The position numbers and the translations under genes are program-made. The notes under the pieces are model-generated. The model was not told the origin of the DNA and did no database searches. It saw only the letters and a program-made list of their open reading frames with translations. Positions 23,909 through 32,586 of a stretch of 33,145 nt of DNA are shown here, piece after piece. Each line of letters opens with the position of its first letter. Position 1 is the first letter of the stretch. The stretch lies in NCBI GenBank assembly GCA_028281065.1, contig JANQKN010000020.1, positions 1 through 33,145 of the forward strand. Direction: 5' to 3'. Source of the stretch: Flavobacteriaceae bacterium. GTDB taxonomy: Bacteria; Bacteroidota; Bacteroidia; Flavobacteriales; Flavobacteriaceae.

Positions 23909-25372
23909 ATGAAAAAGAAATTATTCTCTGGCCCTATAGACTATCGTAGGTTTATAGGGCTTTTATTATTGTTTTTTACCGCTAATGTTTTTGCCCAAAC
24001 AGGAGCGAGAATTACCGAGGTTGTACCTAATACAGACCAAGTAACCCTTACCAATTTCAATGCCACGGAGTTGAATGTTACGGATTATTGGCTTTGTCTT
24101 GGGCCTGGTAATTATGATACTGTTGGAAGCCTTAATGGAGGGAACGCTGTGATCCCTGCTGGAGGTACCTTGCAACTTACTTTTAATGTAGATCCCGTTG
24201 CCGATGGTCTAAGCCTATTCTTAACCAATGATTTTGGATCTTCAGATCCTGATGTATTGTTGGATTTTGTGCAATGGGGTGCCCCAAATCAGCCAAGATC
24301 CAGTCAAGCAGTAACAGCTGGCCGTTGGGATGATGCTACCGATTTTATTAACTGTTCTGGCACTTATACAACAGAAACAGGGGGATCCGTAGCGGCTTGG
24401 ATTTCCTCCATCGTTTATGCTCCCGATATCTCATTCGATGGAGGTGAAACGTCAACAAGCATCTGTGTAGATGGAATTGCCGATCCATTAAATGTAAACA
24501 TAGAGCCTGGAGCCGTGGGAACCAATGGAGGGTGGATCATCACCGATCAAGCAACAGATGAAATTTTGGCATTGCCACCAGCACCTCCATTCAATTTAGA
24601 TGGAGCCGGTGTTGGTGTGTGCGATATTTGGTATATCAGGTACGAGGATGGCCTTTCAGGAAACGAAGTGGGGTCCAATATTAATGAATTGGAGGGGTGC
24701 TTCTCCCTTTCTAACTATATTGAAGTAATTCGCGAAGAACCCGATGGAGGAACCGTGAGTTTGGAAAACGGAGAGACCGAAGCTTCCATATGTGCGGGAG
24801 ACGGTATCCCAAGCCCTCTTACCGTTACCCATACAACCGTTGCGGTTAACCTTACCTATCGATATGTGATTACCGATAGCGATGCAGACAATACCATTCT
24901 TGCCATTACGCCTTCCAGTGAAATAGATTTGGACGGAGCTGGCCCGGGCATATGCCGTATTTGGGGTTGGAGTTACCGTGGGTTAAACCAGGATGATTTT
25001 ATTGGTTTGCCACTAGCAGATCTTCAAGCTGCAGATTGTAGCGATATTTCGGACGAATTTATAGAAGTAACCCGCCTTACTGGAGCCGACTGCGATATTC
25101 TTTCCGTAGGGGAGTTCCAGAACGACTTTCAGTTTGCCCTGTTTCCAAATCCTGCTAACAACAGTGTAAGTATTTCTTACTTAGGCGGACAAAGTGTAAG
25201 TGCTCAAGTCGCTGTATACGATATCGCCGGTCGTTTGGTGATAAACAGTGAACTTAACACGCAAAGTGAGATCAGCCTAGATCTTTCTTCCCTAGTGGGT
25301 GGAACCTATTTAGTGCAGATTCAAGACAACGAAACCGGAAGCAATACAACTAAACAATTGATAAAGGAATAG
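23909..25372 (+). CDS. Secreted multidomain protein with two internal repeats and T9SS sorting tail
   Basis: A 487-residue protein with an unusually long N-terminal region (MKKKLFSGPIDYRRF) before the hydrophobic signal core GLLLLFFTANVFAQ. Residues about 33-140 resemble a lamin-tail-like beta domain (ITEVVPNTDQVTLTNFNATELNVTDYWLCLG). Two tandem modules of about 100 residues follow (about 178-277 and 280-389), sharing GGE...SICxDG, a VITD strand, a LDGAGxGxCxIWxxxY core and a C-terminal FIEV strand. The last 85 residues (FALFPNPANNSVSI, VYDIAGRLVINS, LSSLVGGTYLVQIQDN, TKQLIKE) are a type A T9SS sorting domain. Surface or extracellular adhesive role is likely, not shown. Confidence 0.85.
   Translation: MKKKLFSGPIDYRRFIGLLLLFFTANVFAQTGARITEVVPNTDQVTLTNFNATELNVTDYWLCLGPGNYDTVGSLNGGNAVIPAGGTLQLTFNVDPVADGLSLFLTNDFGSSDPDVLLDFVQWGAPNQPRSSQAVTAGRWDDATDFINCSGTYTTETGGSVAAWISSIVYAPDISFDGGETSTSICVDGIADPLNVNIEPGAVGTNGGWIITDQATDEILALPPAPPFNLDGAGVGVCDIWYIRYEDGLSGNEVGSNINELEGCFSLSNYIEVIREEPDGGTVSLENGETEASICAGDGIPSPLTVTHTTVAVNLTYRYVITDSDADNTILAITPSSEIDLDGAGPGICRIWGWSYRGLNQDDFIGLPLADLQAADCSDISDEFIEVTRLTGADCDILSVGEFQNDFQFALFPNPANNSVSISYLGGQSVSAQVAVYDIAGRLVINSELNTQSEISLDLSSLVGGTYLVQIQDNETGSNTTKQLIKE
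23931..23977 (+). promoter_or_regulatory. Terminator-like hairpin inside the signal-peptide codons
   Basis: GCCCTATAGACT (23931-23942) pairs with GGTTTATAGGGC (23949-23960) in a 12-bp stem with two G-U pairs and a 6-nt loop. A U-rich tract (TTTTATTATTGTTTTTT, 23961-23977) follows at once. This is intrinsic-terminator architecture placed at codons 8-23 of the gene. It may be an attenuator or an RNA structure that tunes expression; it is not proven to act. Confidence 0.45.
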
Positions 25373-25399
25373 ATAAATTTTTTGTTAGTTACGTTGTCG

Positions 25400-25437
25400 G
25401 AAAGGGGTGAAGCTTTAGGGCTTTGCCTCTTTCTTTT
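25400..25437 (+). terminator. Intrinsic terminator after the T9SS-tail gene
   Basis: GAAAGGGGTGAAGC (25400-25413) pairs with GCTTTGCCTCTTTC (25420-25433) over 14 bp with three G-U pairs and a 6-nt loop, followed by TTTT. It is 27 nt after the stop. Confidence 0.65.
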
Positions 25438-25470
25438 GCATTCTATTGTTGAAGTGATTATTTTAGGGAG

Positions 25471-25827
25471 ATGAAACTGGTGTTTGTATATAATGCCGAC
25501 TCTGGCTTGATGGATCGACTTTTGGACAACGTTCATAAAATTGTGAGCCCTTCCACTTACGATTGCAACCTATGTGCCATTACCCATGGAAAGTTTGTGG
25601 AAGACCAATTGTGGAAATCTTATCGGGAATCGTCCAAAGTGGAAATGTCTTTTTACCATAAAGACGAATTTTTGGAAGCCTACAAAGAAGAACCTGCAAT
25701 TCATGAGTTTCCTGTCGTTTTTTCTGAAGATGACAAAGCCCTCAATGTCATTATCGATGCCCATGCATTGAACACCATGACTACTTCCGAAGAGTTGATA
25801 GAAGAAATCTCGTTAAGGACTCGTTAA
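25471..25827 (+). CDS. Small cytosolic CxxC protein of unknown function
   Basis: A 118-residue protein without signal peptide or membrane segment. It opens with a hydrophobic strand [12 protein letters not shown], then has [19 protein letters not shown] with a CxxC pair at C32/C35 and H39, an aromatic/charged middle ([11 protein letters not shown]) and a late strand FPVVF...LNVIIDA. The strand-CxxC-helix layout is loosely like thioredoxin-type or metal-binding folds, but I do not recognise a described family, and it has no GTPase motifs. It is a single gene after a terminator; its stop overlaps that of engB on the other strand by 4 nt. Confidence 0.75.
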   Translation: MKLVFVYNADSGLMDRLLDNVHKIVSPSTYDCNLCAITHGKFVEDQLWKSYRESSKVEMSFYHKDEFLEAYKEEPAIHEFPVVFSEDDKALNVIIDAHALNTMTTSEELIEEISLRTR

Positions 25828-26429
25828 TTACTATTTACTTGTTGGTTGATGGCATCTATATAAGCCAGAAGTTCTTCGCGGCCAATGCCCTTGCTAGATG
25901 AGGTCACAAAATAGGTAGGCATCTCTTCCCAGTTTTCCAGCATTTTTTGGGTATATGCCTCTATGTTTTTACTAAGTACGTTGGGTTTCAGTTTATCGGC
26001 CTTGGTAAAGATAATGCTAAAGGGAATCTGGTTTTCCCCCATCCACTGCATAAACTCCAAATCTATTTTCTGGGGCTCATGCCTACAATCCACCAACACG
26101 AAAGCCAGAACCAATTGCTGGCGTTTTTCAAAATACTGGGTAATAAACTTTTGGAATACCTTTTTGGTCGATTTGGAGACCCGTGCATACCCATATCCCG
26201 GCAAATCGACCAAATACCAGTTTTTGTTGATGATGAAATGATTGATGAGCTGGGTTTTTCCAGGTCGCCCCGATGTCTTCGCCAAGCTTTTGCGCTGCAT
26301 TAGCATATTGATGAGGGAAGACTTGCCCACATTACTACGCCCTATAAAGGCATATTCAGGCAATGAATTTTTAGGGCATTTGGCAACATCGCTGTTGCTC
26401 ATCACAAATTCTGCCGAAGAAATTTTCAT
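25824..26429 (-). CDS. engB: Ribosome biogenesis GTP-binding protein EngB (YihA/YsxC)
   Basis: A 201-residue TrmE-Era-EngA-EngB-type GTPase needed for 50S subunit assembly. All G motifs are present in order: G1 GRSNVGKSS at 30-38, the G2 Thr in GRPGKTQ, G3 DLPGYGYA, G4 TKAD and G5 SSSKG. The length is typical. It is the second gene of a minus-strand pair, 10 nt after the alpha/beta hydrolase stop, and converges on the CxxC gene with a 4-nt overlap of stop codons and no terminator hairpin between them. Confidence 0.97.
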   Translation of the reverse strand: MKISSAEFVMSNSDVAKCPKNSLPEYAFIGRSNVGKSSLINMLMQRKSLAKTSGRPGKTQLINHFIINKNWYLVDLPGYGYARVSKSTKKVFQKFITQYFEKRQQLVLAFVLVDCRHEPQKIDLEFMQWMGENQIPFSIIFTKADKLKPNVLSKNIEAYTQKMLENWEEMPTYFVTSSSKGIGREELLAYIDAINQQVNSN

Positions 26430-26439
26430 GGTAAGTGGA

Positions 26440-27204
26440 TTAAAACCCCCGCTCCTGTATCCAAGCGTACAAAAGGTCGTTAAAAGTATCCGGGTGTTCC
26501 ATCATGGCTGCATGCCCGCATTTATCGATCCAATACAGGTTGGAATCCGGGAGCAGTTCATGGAATTCTTCCGCAACCTCTGGAGGGGTTACCGTATCGT
26601 TTTTACCCCAAATAATACAAGTTGGGTTGGGCATATGCGGTAAATCCTTGGCCATGTTGTGGCGAATGGCACTTTTGGCTATGGAAAGCGTTCTAATAAG
26701 CTTGTTTCTATCATTGACCGATGCATATACTTCATCCACGATATCCTTAGTGGCTACCGCAGGGTCGTAGAAAACGTTTTCGGCCTTCTTTTTTATGTAG
26801 TCGTAATCACCCCTTTTTGGGTAGGTTTCCCCCATGGCACTTTCATAAAGTCCAGAACTTCCCGTAATAACAAGGGCTTTTACCTTATCGGGGAATAGTT
26901 TGGTAACCATAAGCCCAATATGCCCCCCAAGGGAATTACCCAACAAGATGACTTCGTCATAGCCTTTATGCTCTATAAATTCGGAAACATAGATGGCAAT
27001 GTTCTTTACGTTGGTTTTTAAAATAGGCATGCTGTAGATGGGCAGTTCGGGGATAACCACCTTATAGCCTTTGCCGGGGAAGAAATTAACAACCCCATCA
27101 AAATTACTTAGGCCACCCATGAGCCCATGCATGATAATAATGGGAGTTCCCTCACCTATTTCTAAATATGAAAACTTGCCTTCTTTCTTAAGAGGATGCG
27201 TCAT
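26440..27204 (-). CDS. Alpha/beta-fold hydrolase
   Basis: A 254-residue cytosolic alpha/beta hydrolase. The oxyanion strand [10 protein letters not shown] is at about 22-31, the nucleophile elbow GNSLGG gives S91, the acid is D203 in GKNDTVTPP and the base H231 in [11 protein letters not shown], so the triad is complete. A cap region (about 115-190) lies between strands. The family includes esterases, lipases and acyl-transfer or C-C hydrolases; the substrate cannot be told from sequence. It is co-transcribed with engB (10 nt gap) and divergent from mraZ. Confidence 0.9.
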   Translation of the reverse strand: MTHPLKKEGKFSYLEIGEGTPIIIMHGLMGGLSNFDGVVNFFPGKGYKVVIPELPIYSMPILKTNVKNIAIYVSEFIEHKGYDEVILLGNSLGGHIGLMVTKLFPDKVKALVITGSSGLYESAMGETYPKRGDYDYIKKKAENVFYDPAVATKDIVDEVYASVNDRNKLIRTLSIAKSAIRHNMAKDLPHMPNPTCIIWGKNDTVTPPEVAEEFHELLPDSNLYWIDKCGHAAMMEHPDTFNDLLYAWIQERGF

Positions 27205-27226
27205 TTTGGGTTAGCGAATTACAAAA

Positions 27227-27234
27227 CAAAAGTA
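27227..27234 (-). promoter_or_regulatory. -7 element for the hydrolase-engB pair
   Basis: On the minus strand TACTTTTG matches TAnnTTTG, 22 nt before the ATG at 27204. No TTG is found at the -33 distance. Confidence 0.5.
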
Positions 27235-27354
27235 CATAAATTTTAATGAAAGAATGAGTCGTAATGCTTTGTTGAAAACTTACATTTTAAAATTTTCTTA
27301 AATGATTGATTTTCAGAATAAATATCAATGCTGAGCCGTTTTTAAAAGACAGGG

Positions 27355-27403
27355 GTGGTAAAACTTATCAACAAAGTGGTAAAATGTGGTAAAAAGTGGT
27401 AAA
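27355..27403 (+). repeat. Four GTGGTAAA repeats, probable MraZ operator
   Basis: GTGGTAAA occurs at 27355, 27376, 27386 and 27396, all in the same orientation. The last three are spaced exactly 10 bp apart (one helical turn) and the first lies 21 bp (about two turns) upstream. MraZ of E. coli binds direct repeats with 10-bp spacing before its own gene. The array ends 8 nt before the -7 element, so bound protein would cover the -33 region and repress the dcw cluster. Confidence 0.8.
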
Positions 27404-27410
27404 ACTTAAT

Positions 27411-27418
27411 TATATTTG
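27411..27418 (+). promoter_or_regulatory. -7 element of the mraZ / dcw promoter
   Basis: TATATTTG matches TAnnTTTG and lies 29 nt before the GTG start of mraZ. The -33 region is taken up by the GTGGTAAA array. Confidence 0.65.
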
Positions 27419-27447
27419 GTTCAACGAATTCGAAAAATCTAGACAGC

Positions 27448-27918
27448 GTGCTCAATCTCATTGGGACATACGAATGCAAGGCAGATGTGAAGGGAAGGGT
27501 GATGGTTCCTGCCGATTTAAAAAAACAGTTGGCTCCTGTTTCGGGGGCTGGTTTTGTTATTAAGCGTGCTGTTTTTCAACCCTGTCTGGAACTGTATCCC
27601 ATGGAAGAATGGCAGAAGTTGATGGAGAAGATGAGTGGGCTTAACAGATTTAACAGAAAGAACAACGATTTTATTCGCCGCTTTACCGCTGGGGTCCGGA
27701 CCTTGGAAATGGACACCACGGGAAGAATCAATATCCCCAAGGATCTTATGTCGTTTGCGGGAATCGATAAGGAACTGGTTGTTTCCTCTGCCATTAACAT
27801 CATAGAGATTTGGGACAAGCAGAAATACGAACAAGCCATTGACGATGCGGCCAATGATTTTGCCGATCTGGCCGAAGAAGTAATGGGAGATGCCAATGAT
27901 GCTCATGGAATATCATAA
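27448..27918 (+). CDS. mraZ: Division/cell wall cluster transcriptional repressor MraZ
   Basis: MraZ is an AbrB-like, ring-forming DNA-binding protein that represses the dcw cluster. The frame starts at GTG 27448 (VLNLIGTYECKADVKGRVMVPADLKKQL); no ATG fits the conserved N-terminus. The 156 residues carry two SpoVT/AbrB-like repeats: the first with YECKADVKGRVMVPADL, the second with MDTTGRINIPKDLMSFAGI, and each has the family's GR-xx-(I/V)P core. It is the first gene of the cluster, with its repeat array and promoter directly upstream. Its 3' end overlaps rsmH by 14 nt. Confidence 0.95.
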   Translation: MLNLIGTYECKADVKGRVMVPADLKKQLAPVSGAGFVIKRAVFQPCLELYPMEEWQKLMEKMSGLNRFNRKNNDFIRRFTAGVRTLEMDTTGRINIPKDLMSFAGIDKELVVSSAINIIEIWDKQKYEQAIDDAANDFADLAEEVMGDANDAHGIS

Positions 27919-28801
27919 TCCTGTACTGCTGCAAGAAACCGTAGCTGGGTTGCAGATTAAACCCAATGGGGTGTATGTGGACGTCACTTTTGGTGGCGGG
28001 GGGCATTCTCGGGAAATACTGAAACAATTAGGAAGCGATGGGAAACTCATCGCTTTCGATCAAGATAAAGACGCACTGGAAAATGCTATCGATGATCCGC
28101 GTTTTATGCTCATCAATGAGAATTTTAGATACCTCAAACGGTTCCTCCGCTTTTACGGCCATAAGGAAGTGGATGGGATCCTTGGGGATTTTGGGGTTTC
28201 TTCCCATCAATTTGATGCGCCGGAACGCGGATTTTCAACTCGCTTCGAAGCCGATCTGGATATGCGCATGAATCAGGAAGCCGATCTGTCTGCCTTTCAG
28301 GTAATCAACAAATATAGCGAGAGCGACCTCAGGAAAATTTTTTCCCAGTATGGTGAATTACGGGCTGCTGCCGGTATGGCCCGAGTAGTAGTCGAAGCCA
28401 GGGGATTGGAAACCATAAAGACCAGCAATCAGCTCAAGACGGCTTTGGGTAGGTTTCTTCCCAAGCATAAGGAGAACAAGATCCTAGCCCAGGTATACCA
28501 AGCCATTCGAATCGAGGTGAATCAGGAGTTGGAAGCCTTAAAAGAATTTTTAGAGCAAACCGTGGATGTGTTGAAACCCGGTGGGCGACTTAGTCTTATC
28601 TCGTATCACTCGTTGGAAGACCGTTTGGTGAAACGCTTTATGCGAAACGGGATGTTCGAGGGTGAACCCGAGAAGGATGTGTTTGGAAGGGTAGAAGTGC
28701 CCTTTAAACCTATTGGCAAGTTTGTGTTGCCTTCAGAAGAAGAAATAAAAGAGAACAATCGGGCGCGGAGTGCAAAACTACGAGTGGCCGAAAAACTATA
28801 A
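27905..28801 (+). CDS. rsmH: 16S rRNA m4C1402 N4-methyltransferase (RsmH/MraW)
   Basis: RsmH methylates N4 of C1402 in the ribosomal P site using SAM. ATG 27905 (MEYHNPVLLQETVAGL) matches the conserved family N-terminus and gives 298 residues; upstream in-frame ATGs at 27890, 27896 and 27899 are less likely. SAM motif I VDVTFGGGGHS is at about 26-36. Other signatures: GILGDFGVSSHQFD, ERGFSTRFEADLDMRM, IRIEVNQELEAL and RLSLISYHSLEDRLVKRFM. It overlaps mraZ by 14 nt and is followed directly by ftsL without a gap. Confidence 0.97.
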   Translation: MEYHNPVLLQETVAGLQIKPNGVYVDVTFGGGGHSREILKQLGSDGKLIAFDQDKDALENAIDDPRFMLINENFRYLKRFLRFYGHKEVDGILGDFGVSSHQFDAPERGFSTRFEADLDMRMNQEADLSAFQVINKYSESDLRKIFSQYGELRAAAGMARVVVEARGLETIKTSNQLKTALGRFLPKHKENKILAQVYQAIRIEVNQELEALKEFLEQTVDVLKPGGRLSLISYHSLEDRLVKRFMRNGMFEGEPEKDVFGRVEVPFKPIGKFVLPSEEEIKENNRARSAKLRVAEKL

Positions 28802-29119
28802 ATGAAAAAGGGCTTTTACAATATCGTTAAGGGGAAGTTTCTGGTAAGCGATGATGCTTTCCGAAACTGGCGGTTCATCATTTTCCTTTCCTTATTGGCT
28901 TTGGTTATGATCGGGAGTTCGCACAGTGCGGATAGGAAGGTGCACGAAATTGCTAGGCTTAACAATGAGGTGAAAGAACTGAAAAGCGAATATGTGGATG
29001 TGCGTATGCAGCTTATGCAGTCCAAGATGGAAAGTAAGATTATACGGGCCATGGAGAGAAGGGGGTTGTTCCCTTCGGAAACCCCACCCAGGAAAGTGGT
29101 GATTAAAACAGAGCAATAA
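28802..29119 (+). CDS. ftsL: FtsL-like cell division protein
   Basis: A 105-residue bitopic membrane protein. A short basic cytoplasmic N-terminus and one membrane helix (about 24-42, FIIFLSLLALVMIGSS) are followed by a coiled-coil leucine-zipper-like segment (about 48-85: IARLNNEVKELKSEYVDVRMQLMQ). Sequence identity in FtsL is low, so the call rests on size, topology and position between rsmH and ftsI, where FtsL is always found. It should form the FtsQLB-type divisome activator in the periplasm. The ATG follows the rsmH stop immediately. Confidence 0.85.
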   Translation: MKKGFYNIVKGKFLVSDDAFRNWRFIIFLSLLALVMIGSSHSADRKVHEIARLNNEVKELKSEYVDVRMQLMQSKMESKIIRAMERRGLFPSETPPRKVVIKTEQ

Positions 29120-29123
29120 AGAA

Positions 29124-31124
29124 ATGGCCGCACAGGAAAAGAACATATTAAACCGTTTCTATTTTATCGCCGGAGGTATGTTCATCTTCGCGGGGCTTAT
29201 TGCGTTTAAATTAATAAGCATTCAGTTTGTAGATGGTGAGAAGTATCGCGACTTGGCCGAGCGTAATACCACCAAGAACTTTACCATACCTGCCAATAGG
29301 GGGAATGTATATGCCGACGATGGTAGCTTGTTGGCGACTTCCGTTCCCAAGTACGATATCCGTTTCGATGCCGTGACGGTTTCTTCAGAAGATTTCAAAG
29401 AACATCTAGTGCCCCTTTCCAAGGCATTGAGCAAACGTTTTGGGAAACCTGCTTCTTATTATGAAAACCTTTTCCGAAAGGCCAGGGCCAATAAAAACAG
29501 ATACCTCTCGGTAGTAAAAGGATTGGGCTATTCGGACTATGTAGCGGTTAAGAAAATGCCTTTGTTTGAAAAAGGGCCTTACAAAGGTGGAATTATTGTG
29601 GAACAGCGAACCGTTCGGGAACACCCGTTGGGAAAAATAGGGGAGCGTCTTATAGGAAACGAAATGAGGAATGAGCCTGGCGTCTACGAGGTAGGTTTCG
29701 AAGGAGCTTTCGATAAATACCTAAAAGGGAAGGAAGGCCAGCGCTTAAAGCAGAAGATTGCCAAGGGGCAATGGAAACCCGTGTACGATGACAATGAGGT
29801 TGAACCTGAAGATGGGTATGATATCATTTCTACCATTAACGTAAACATTCAGGATATTGCCCACCATGCCTTGTTGAAGCAAATGGAATATTACGAAGCA
29901 GAGCACGGAAGTGTTATCGTGATGGAAGTGAAAACGGGTGAAGTGAAAGCGGTGTCCAATTTAGGGCGTACTTCCGAAGGAAAATATTACGAAAAACTCA
30001 ATTATGCTGTTGGGGAAAGTCACGAGCCCGGATCTACTTTTAAAGTCATGGCTTTTATGGCGGCTTTGGAAGATAAAGTGATTGATACAGCCACTGTTGT
30101 AGATACCAAAAAAGGAACAAAACGATTTTATGGTCGCACCATTAGCGACTCCAAGCATGGTGGCTATGGAAAAATCTCGGCTGCCAGGACCTTGGAGGTT
30201 TCTTCCAATATTGGTTTGGCAACCATTATAGATGAAAGCTATTCTAAAAACCCTCAAAAATTTATAGATCATTTCAAGAAATGGAAGTTGAACGAACGCT
30301 TGGGGATTCCCATTGTTGGGGAAGGAAAACCAGACATACCAGAGCCTGGTCATAAAAAATGGAGTCGAAATGCCCTGCCTTCTATGTCTTATGGGTATAA
30401 TTTGGAAATGACTCCTTTGCAGGTGCTTACCTTTTATAATGGAATTGCCAATAATGGAATTATGGTAAAGCCACGTTTCATTAAAGAAGTGCGTAGGATG
30501 AATGTGGTAGTCGATGAATTTGGAACCGATATCATCAATTACAAAATCTGCTCGGACGAAACCCTTCGTCAAATCCAAGACATCCTTAAAAATGTAGTAA
30601 AACGAGGGACGGGAGAGTCGTTGTATTCTGAGTATTTCTCCATGGCGGGTAAAACTGGTACAGCGCAATCAGAATACTGGATGGCTGACTGGGCAGAGAA
30701 TAGGAGATATGTTTCTTCCTTTGCGGGTTATTTTCCAGCAGACGATCCCAAGTATTCTTGTATTGTGGTAATACACAAACCCAGTATAAAAAAAGGATAC
30801 TATGGAGCCGATGTATCTGGCCCTGTGTTTAAACGCATTGCCCAAAAAATATTTACAGACAGCCCACTCATCGATTATGTGATCGATCCCAACGAAAGTG
30901 ACCCGGATTTGGGGGAGGATTACCAACAATTTTACGAAAAAGTACAAAACTCCTACAGCAAAGTGCCCAATGTTATGGGCATGGCTGGGATGGACGCCGT
31001 TTCCCTATTGGAAAACTCTGGGTTAAAAGTACGGTTGGTAGGGAATGGATCTGTGATTTCGCAATCACTCAAGAAAGGGGAAGTCTTCAAAAATGGACAA
31101 CAAATAACACTGCACCTTAAATGA
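29124..31124 (+). CDS. ftsI: Division-type penicillin-binding protein (FtsI/PBP3, transpeptidase) with PASTA domain
   Basis: A class B PBP that cross-links septal peptidoglycan. 666 residues: an N-terminal membrane anchor (about 12-35), the pedestal domain (about 45-230) and the transpeptidase domain. The three active-site motifs are S304-x-x-K307 (GSTFK), S360-S-N362 and K510-T-G-T513. The C-terminal 60 residues (VPNVMGMAGMDAVSLLENSGLKVRLVGNG...SLKKGEVFKNGQQITLHL) form one PASTA domain, common in Bacteroidota FtsI. It overlaps murE by 4 nt (ATGA) and follows ftsL by 4 nt. Confidence 0.96.
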   Translation: MAAQEKNILNRFYFIAGGMFIFAGLIAFKLISIQFVDGEKYRDLAERNTTKNFTIPANRGNVYADDGSLLATSVPKYDIRFDAVTVSSEDFKEHLVPLSKALSKRFGKPASYYENLFRKARANKNRYLSVVKGLGYSDYVAVKKMPLFEKGPYKGGIIVEQRTVREHPLGKIGERLIGNEMRNEPGVYEVGFEGAFDKYLKGKEGQRLKQKIAKGQWKPVYDDNEVEPEDGYDIISTINVNIQDIAHHALLKQMEYYEAEHGSVIVMEVKTGEVKAVSNLGRTSEGKYYEKLNYAVGESHEPGSTFKVMAFMAALEDKVIDTATVVDTKKGTKRFYGRTISDSKHGGYGKISAARTLEVSSNIGLATIIDESYSKNPQKFIDHFKKWKLNERLGIPIVGEGKPDIPEPGHKKWSRNALPSMSYGYNLEMTPLQVLTFYNGIANNGIMVKPRFIKEVRRMNVVVDEFGTDIINYKICSDETLRQIQDILKNVVKRGTGESLYSEYFSMAGKTGTAQSEYWMADWAENRRYVSSFAGYFPADDPKYSCIVVIHKPSIKKGYYGADVSGPVFKRIAQKIFTDSPLIDYVIDPNESDPDLGEDYQQFYEKVQNSYSKVPNVMGMAGMDAVSLLENSGLKVRLVGNGSVISQSLKKGEVFKNGQQITLHLK

Positions 31125-32584
31125 TATTACTAAAGGACATATTGTATAAGGTGACCATCGAAAAAGTGGTGGGTGATACCCGAGTGCCTATTACCGAAAT
31201 TCAGTTCGACTCCAGAAAAGTGAGCTTAAACGATGTCTTCGTTGCTGTTCGTGGAACCCTTTCCGATGGGCATGACTACATCCAGATGGCCTGCGAGAAA
31301 GGAGCTATTGCCATTATTTGTGAAGAACTACCCTCTACGTTCATTAACGGGATTACCTATGTTCAGGTGAAGGACACTCAAAGTGCCTTGGCTTTGTTGG
31401 CGGCAAATTTTTATGAAAACCCTTCAGAAAATTTAAAGCTGGTAGGGGTTACTGGAACCAATGGCAAAACAACCATTTCTACTTTGCTCTTCAATCTGTT
31501 TGTTCAAGCAGGTTATGAAGTAGGATTGTTGTCTACCGTAAAGATTTTGGTGGGAAAAAAAGAATATCCCGCTACCCATACCACACCCGATAGCTTAACC
31601 ATTAACAAGTACCTAAAGGAAATGGTAGATGCTGGAGTGGAGTTCTGTTTCATGGAAGTGAGTTCGCATGGGATCCATCAAAAAAGGACTGAGGGACTCC
31701 ATTTTACAGGAGGGATATTTACTAACCTTTCGCACGATCATTTAGACTATCACAAGAATTTTAAGGAATACCGCGATGTAAAGAAGGTGTTTTTCGATCA
31801 ATTGCCCAAAAGTGCCTTTGCACTTACCAATAGCGATGATAAGAATGGTGCTTTTATGCTTCAGAATACTGCGGCCAAAAAATACACCTATGCCCTTAAA
31901 ACCCTGGCGGATTATAAAGCCCAGATTTTGGAAAATCAATTTTCGGGCTTGCTGCTTAAAATAAACAACAACGAATTATGGGTGAAGCTGATAGGTTATT
32001 TCAATGCCTATAATCTTTTGGCAATTTACGGAACCGCAGACTTGCTGGGACTGGAAAACATGGAGGTGCTTCAACTCATGAGCACCTTGGAGAGTGTGGA
32101 TGGTAGGTTCCAGTATGCTGTTTCAGAAAATAAAGTGACTTCCATTGTGGATTATGCCCATACGCCCGATGCCCTTAAAAATGTATTGGAAACCATCAAT
32201 ACCATCCGTACGGGGAATGAAAGTTTGATTACCGTGGTAGGATGTGGAGGCGATCGCGATGCGGCCAAACGTCCTAAAATGGCAAACATAGCCACACAAT
32301 TGAGCAACAAAGTCATTTTTACAAGCGATAATCCCCGTTCCGAAGATCCCGAAAAGATCATAGAAGCTATGGAAGCTGGGGTTTCGCCAGAGCATTTTAA
32401 AAAAACACTTTCCATTGTGGACCGCAAGCAAGCCATTAAAACGGCATGCCAAATGGCTGGGGAAGGCGATATCATCTTAGTAGCAGGAAAAGGACATGAA
32501 ACGTATCAGGAGATTGATGGAGTACGAAAGGATTTCGATGATTTCAAGATTGTAAATGAACTATTAACCGCCCTCAACAAATAA
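31121..32584 (+). CDS. murE: UDP-N-acetylmuramoyl-L-alanyl-D-glutamate--2,6-diaminopimelate ligase (MurE)
   Basis: MurE adds the third stem-peptide residue to UDP-MurNAc-L-Ala-D-Glu. 487 residues. The ATP P-loop GTNGKTT is near residues 109-115. Further Mur-ligase signatures are [23 protein letters not shown], and [10 protein letters not shown] with the [12 protein letters not shown] motif. The substrate-selecting loop is DNPR (in [11 protein letters not shown]), which marks meso-diaminopimelate as the added residue. The start overlaps the ftsI stop by 4 nt; the mraY ATG follows after 2 nt. Confidence 0.97.
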   Translation: MILLKDILYKVTIEKVVGDTRVPITEIQFDSRKVSLNDVFVAVRGTLSDGHDYIQMACEKGAIAIICEELPSTFINGITYVQVKDTQSALALLAANFYENPSENLKLVGVTGTNGKTTISTLLFNLFVQAGYEVGLLSTVKILVGKKEYPATHTTPDSLTINKYLKEMVDAGVEFCFMEVSSHGIHQKRTEGLHFTGGIFTNLSHDHLDYHKNFKEYRDVKKVFFDQLPKSAFALTNSDDKNGAFMLQNTAAKKYTYALKTLADYKAQILENQFSGLLLKINNNELWVKLIGYFNAYNLLAIYGTADLLGLENMEVLQLMSTLESVDGRFQYAVSENKVTSIVDYAHTPDALKNVLETINTIRTGNESLITVVGCGGDRDAAKRPKMANIATQLSNKVIFTSDNPRSEDPEKIIEAMEAGVSPEHFKKTLSIVDRKQAIKTACQMAGEGDIILVAGKGHETYQEIDGVRKDFDDFKIVNELLTALNK

Positions 32585-32586
32585 CT

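Noticed and set aside
26242-26643. Plus-strand open frame of 133 codons across engB and the hydrolase
   Set aside because: Antisense to two clearly conserved genes, spanning their junction; no protein-like features.
27365-27373. TTATCAACA, similar to a DnaA box, with TGTTGAAAA at 27270-27278
   Set aside because: Only two imperfect sites about 90 nt apart, no cluster and no AT-rich unwinding element pattern; not enough for an origin or DnaA regulation.
29961-30668. Minus-strand open frame of 235 codons opposite ftsI
   Set aside because: It covers the transpeptidase motifs on the other strand and shows no recognisable domain; length alone is due to the base composition of ftsI.
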